NCBI GenBank assembly: GCA_020437105.1
Contig: JAGQWR010000001.1
Span: 27,827 to 91,826 of the forward strand
Source of the DNA: Saprospiraceae bacterium
GTDB taxonomy: Bacteria; Bacteroidota; Bacteroidia; Chitinophagales; Saprospiraceae
Reading direction: 5' to 3'
Length of the DNA: 64,000 bases
Of the stretch, positions 63,123-64,000 are shown in pieces. The notes beneath the pieces were generated by a model. That model had not been told where the DNA came from, ran no database searches, and saw only the letters and a program-made list of their open reading frames with translations. Numbering within the stretch: the stretch's first letter is position 1; the number at the start of each line of letters is the position of its first letter. Both the position numbers and the translations under genes were made by a program.

Positions 63123-64000
63123 ACTAAACAACGTCAGTTCCATCCAGATTTTTAACCTGATGCGCTTCACAGCTACCATCGGGATTGGGATCTTTCTGAC
63201 TAAAACGTCGCTTAGCACCCAGGAGATCGCTATTTACGAAGGACTGCTTTTTCTGGGCAATTTGTTTTGCTTTTTCTGGATTGGCGGCGGACAAAGTGCG
63301 CTCTTGTCTCTGTTTCCTAAACTCGAAGGCGGAGATCAGAAGTCTTTGATTTTTCAGGCATTTATCCTGTTTTCCTTGCTGGGAATTATCGCAGCTGCCG
63401 CCCTCATGTCTCTTGGTGGATTGATCACAAAACACCTGACCAGTTTTGAGACTTTACCCTATATCCACTGGCTGGCCCTGTACATCATGTTGAATGTACC
63501 CGCTTTCCTGGTTCATATTTATTACCTACTGCTGAACCAACAGAAAGCCATTATTGGATGGGGAATACTTTCTTTTGGAGCACAAATGCTGGTCGTATTA
63601 GTTCCGGTCTGGTTAACGGGCGACCTGGAGTGGTCCTTCATTGGTCTGGCCTTCCTGGCCTTTGTAAAATATCTTTGGACCCTGGCGATTGTTTTCTACC
63701 ATGGCCGTTTTCAAGTCTCGGTGCCGCTGCTTGTACGCTACTGTACGCTGGCGCTACCACTCATCCTGAATCTGCTCATAGGAAATAGCACCGAATACAT
63801 AGACGGCCTGATTGTCACCAGCCATTTTGAAGATATGGGCACCTTTGCCATTTTTCGCTACGGTGCCAGAGAACTTCCCCTGGTCACCCTGATGGTAAGT
63901 GGATTAGTTACTGCCTTATTGCCCCTGGTGGCAGGATCTGAAGCAGCCGGACTCCAGGCGCTCCGACAACGAACTACCCAATTTGCTCATTGGTTATTTC
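63112..64000 (+). CDS. Polysaccharide flippase (Wzx/MATE-like), C-terminus cut by window edge
   Basis: From GTG 63112 a frame runs open to the window end (about 296 residues). It is strongly hydrophobic with at least seven helices: SSIQIFNLMRFTATIGIGIFLTKT, LLFLGNLFCFFWIGGGQSALLSLF, IHWLALYIMLNVPAFLVHIYYLLL and others, with the family's short basic/polar loops. This fits oligosaccharide flippases. An in-frame stop 16 bases further upstream rules out an earlier start; a later ATG at 63160 is possible. It overlaps the previous gene by 11 bases and probably exports its product. Confidence 0.8.
   Translation, partial: MHFKLNNVSSIQIFNLMRFTATIGIGIFLTKTSLSTQEIAIYEGLLFLGNLFCFFWIGGGQSALLSLFPKLEGGDQKSLIFQAFILFSLLGIIAAAALMSLGGLITKHLTSFETLPYIHWLALYIMLNVPAFLVHIYYLLLNQQKAIIGWGILSFGAQMLVVLVPVWLTGDLEWSFIGLAFLAFVKYLWTLAIVFYHGRFQVSVPLLVRYCTLALPLILNLLIGNSTEYIDGLIVTSHFEDMGTFAIFRYGARELPLVTLMVSGLVTALLPLVAGSEAAGLQALRQRTTQFAHWLF

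Noticed and set aside
1..64000. CRISPR arrays, IS elements, prophage or defence systems
   Set aside because: No direct-repeat arrays, transposase or integrase frames, or recognisable defence genes were found.

Overview
The window looks like an ordinary chromosomal segment of a Bacteroidota bacterium, most likely the Saprospiria/Chitinophagia side. Support: a PorP/SprF-family protein of the type IX secretion (T9SS)/gliding type, a secreted subtilase with fibronectin III and GEVED modules, DUF1573/YajC/YbbR, DUF4296, DUF5522, DUF6580 and META-domain proteins, a bacillithiol-type YtxJ, and recurrent TAnnTTTG promoter elements instead of sigma70 -10 boxes. Coding density is very high: several convergent gene pairs overlap by 4-8 bp and many same-strand pairs overlap by 1-4 bp. 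I see no rRNA, tRNA, CRISPR array, IS element, phage or plasmid gene.

Layout. 1-3.8 kb: truncated secreted S8 protease and two tandem outer-membrane barrel proteins. 3.9-7.0 kb: rimO, a membrane protein, lipoprotein MsrB, a hypothetical. 7.4-11.5 kb: PhoB/PhoR-like two-component pair, ABC-F ATPase, META lipoprotein. 11.5-15.5 kb: rsmI, aroK, DUF1573-yajC-ybbR. 15.5-18.5 kb: minus-strand cluster of a 52-residue lipoprotein, ytxJ, mnmD and an acyl-CoA dehydrogenase. 18.7-24.8 kb: Mpl-like Mur ligase, lipoprotein, pepT, HMG-CoA lyase, GNAT, Mpo1-like protein. 24.8-31 kb: YdcF, rhomboid, rlmH, sixA, DUF4296, YggS, deoxynucleoside kinase, gatC, ABC ATPase, cobalamin adenosyltransferase. 31-36.2 kb: 7TM-HD phosphodiesterase, DUF5522, DUF6580, GNAT, FMN glutamate-synthase-like enzyme. 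36.3-46 kb: OmpA lipoprotein, GT39, M1 peptidase, two glycosyltransferases, RibBA-like protein, VTC-domain protein, PorP/SprF. 46-51 kb: pseudo-NlpC/P60, cystathionine beta-synthase, LysM protein, kdsB, serine hydrolase. 51.2-53.5 kb: GntR(YtrA)-ABC operon with two tiny membrane peptides and a near-perfect operator palindrome. 53.7-64 kb: three-gene operon of unknown function, DASS transporter, MerR-TipAS regulator, STAS-like protein, cytidine deaminase, saccharopine dehydrogenase-like enzyme, an asparagine-synthase homologue without the glutaminase cysteine, and a truncated flippase.

Most genes are housekeeping or envelope genes. The unusual content is fine-grained: the GntR/ABC operon with its two coupled micro-ORFs and operator; three enzymes that have lost signature catalytic residues (NlpC/P60 Cys to Ala, AsnB-like Cys2 to Asn, RibA half without zinc cysteines); a set of promoters at a fixed TAnnTTTG-N4-ATG spacing predicting leaderless mRNAs; three small genes easily missed (DUF5522, a 52-residue lipoprotein, the membrane peptides); and a dispersed GC-rich intergenic repeat. 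I did not find a clear defence or mobile system.
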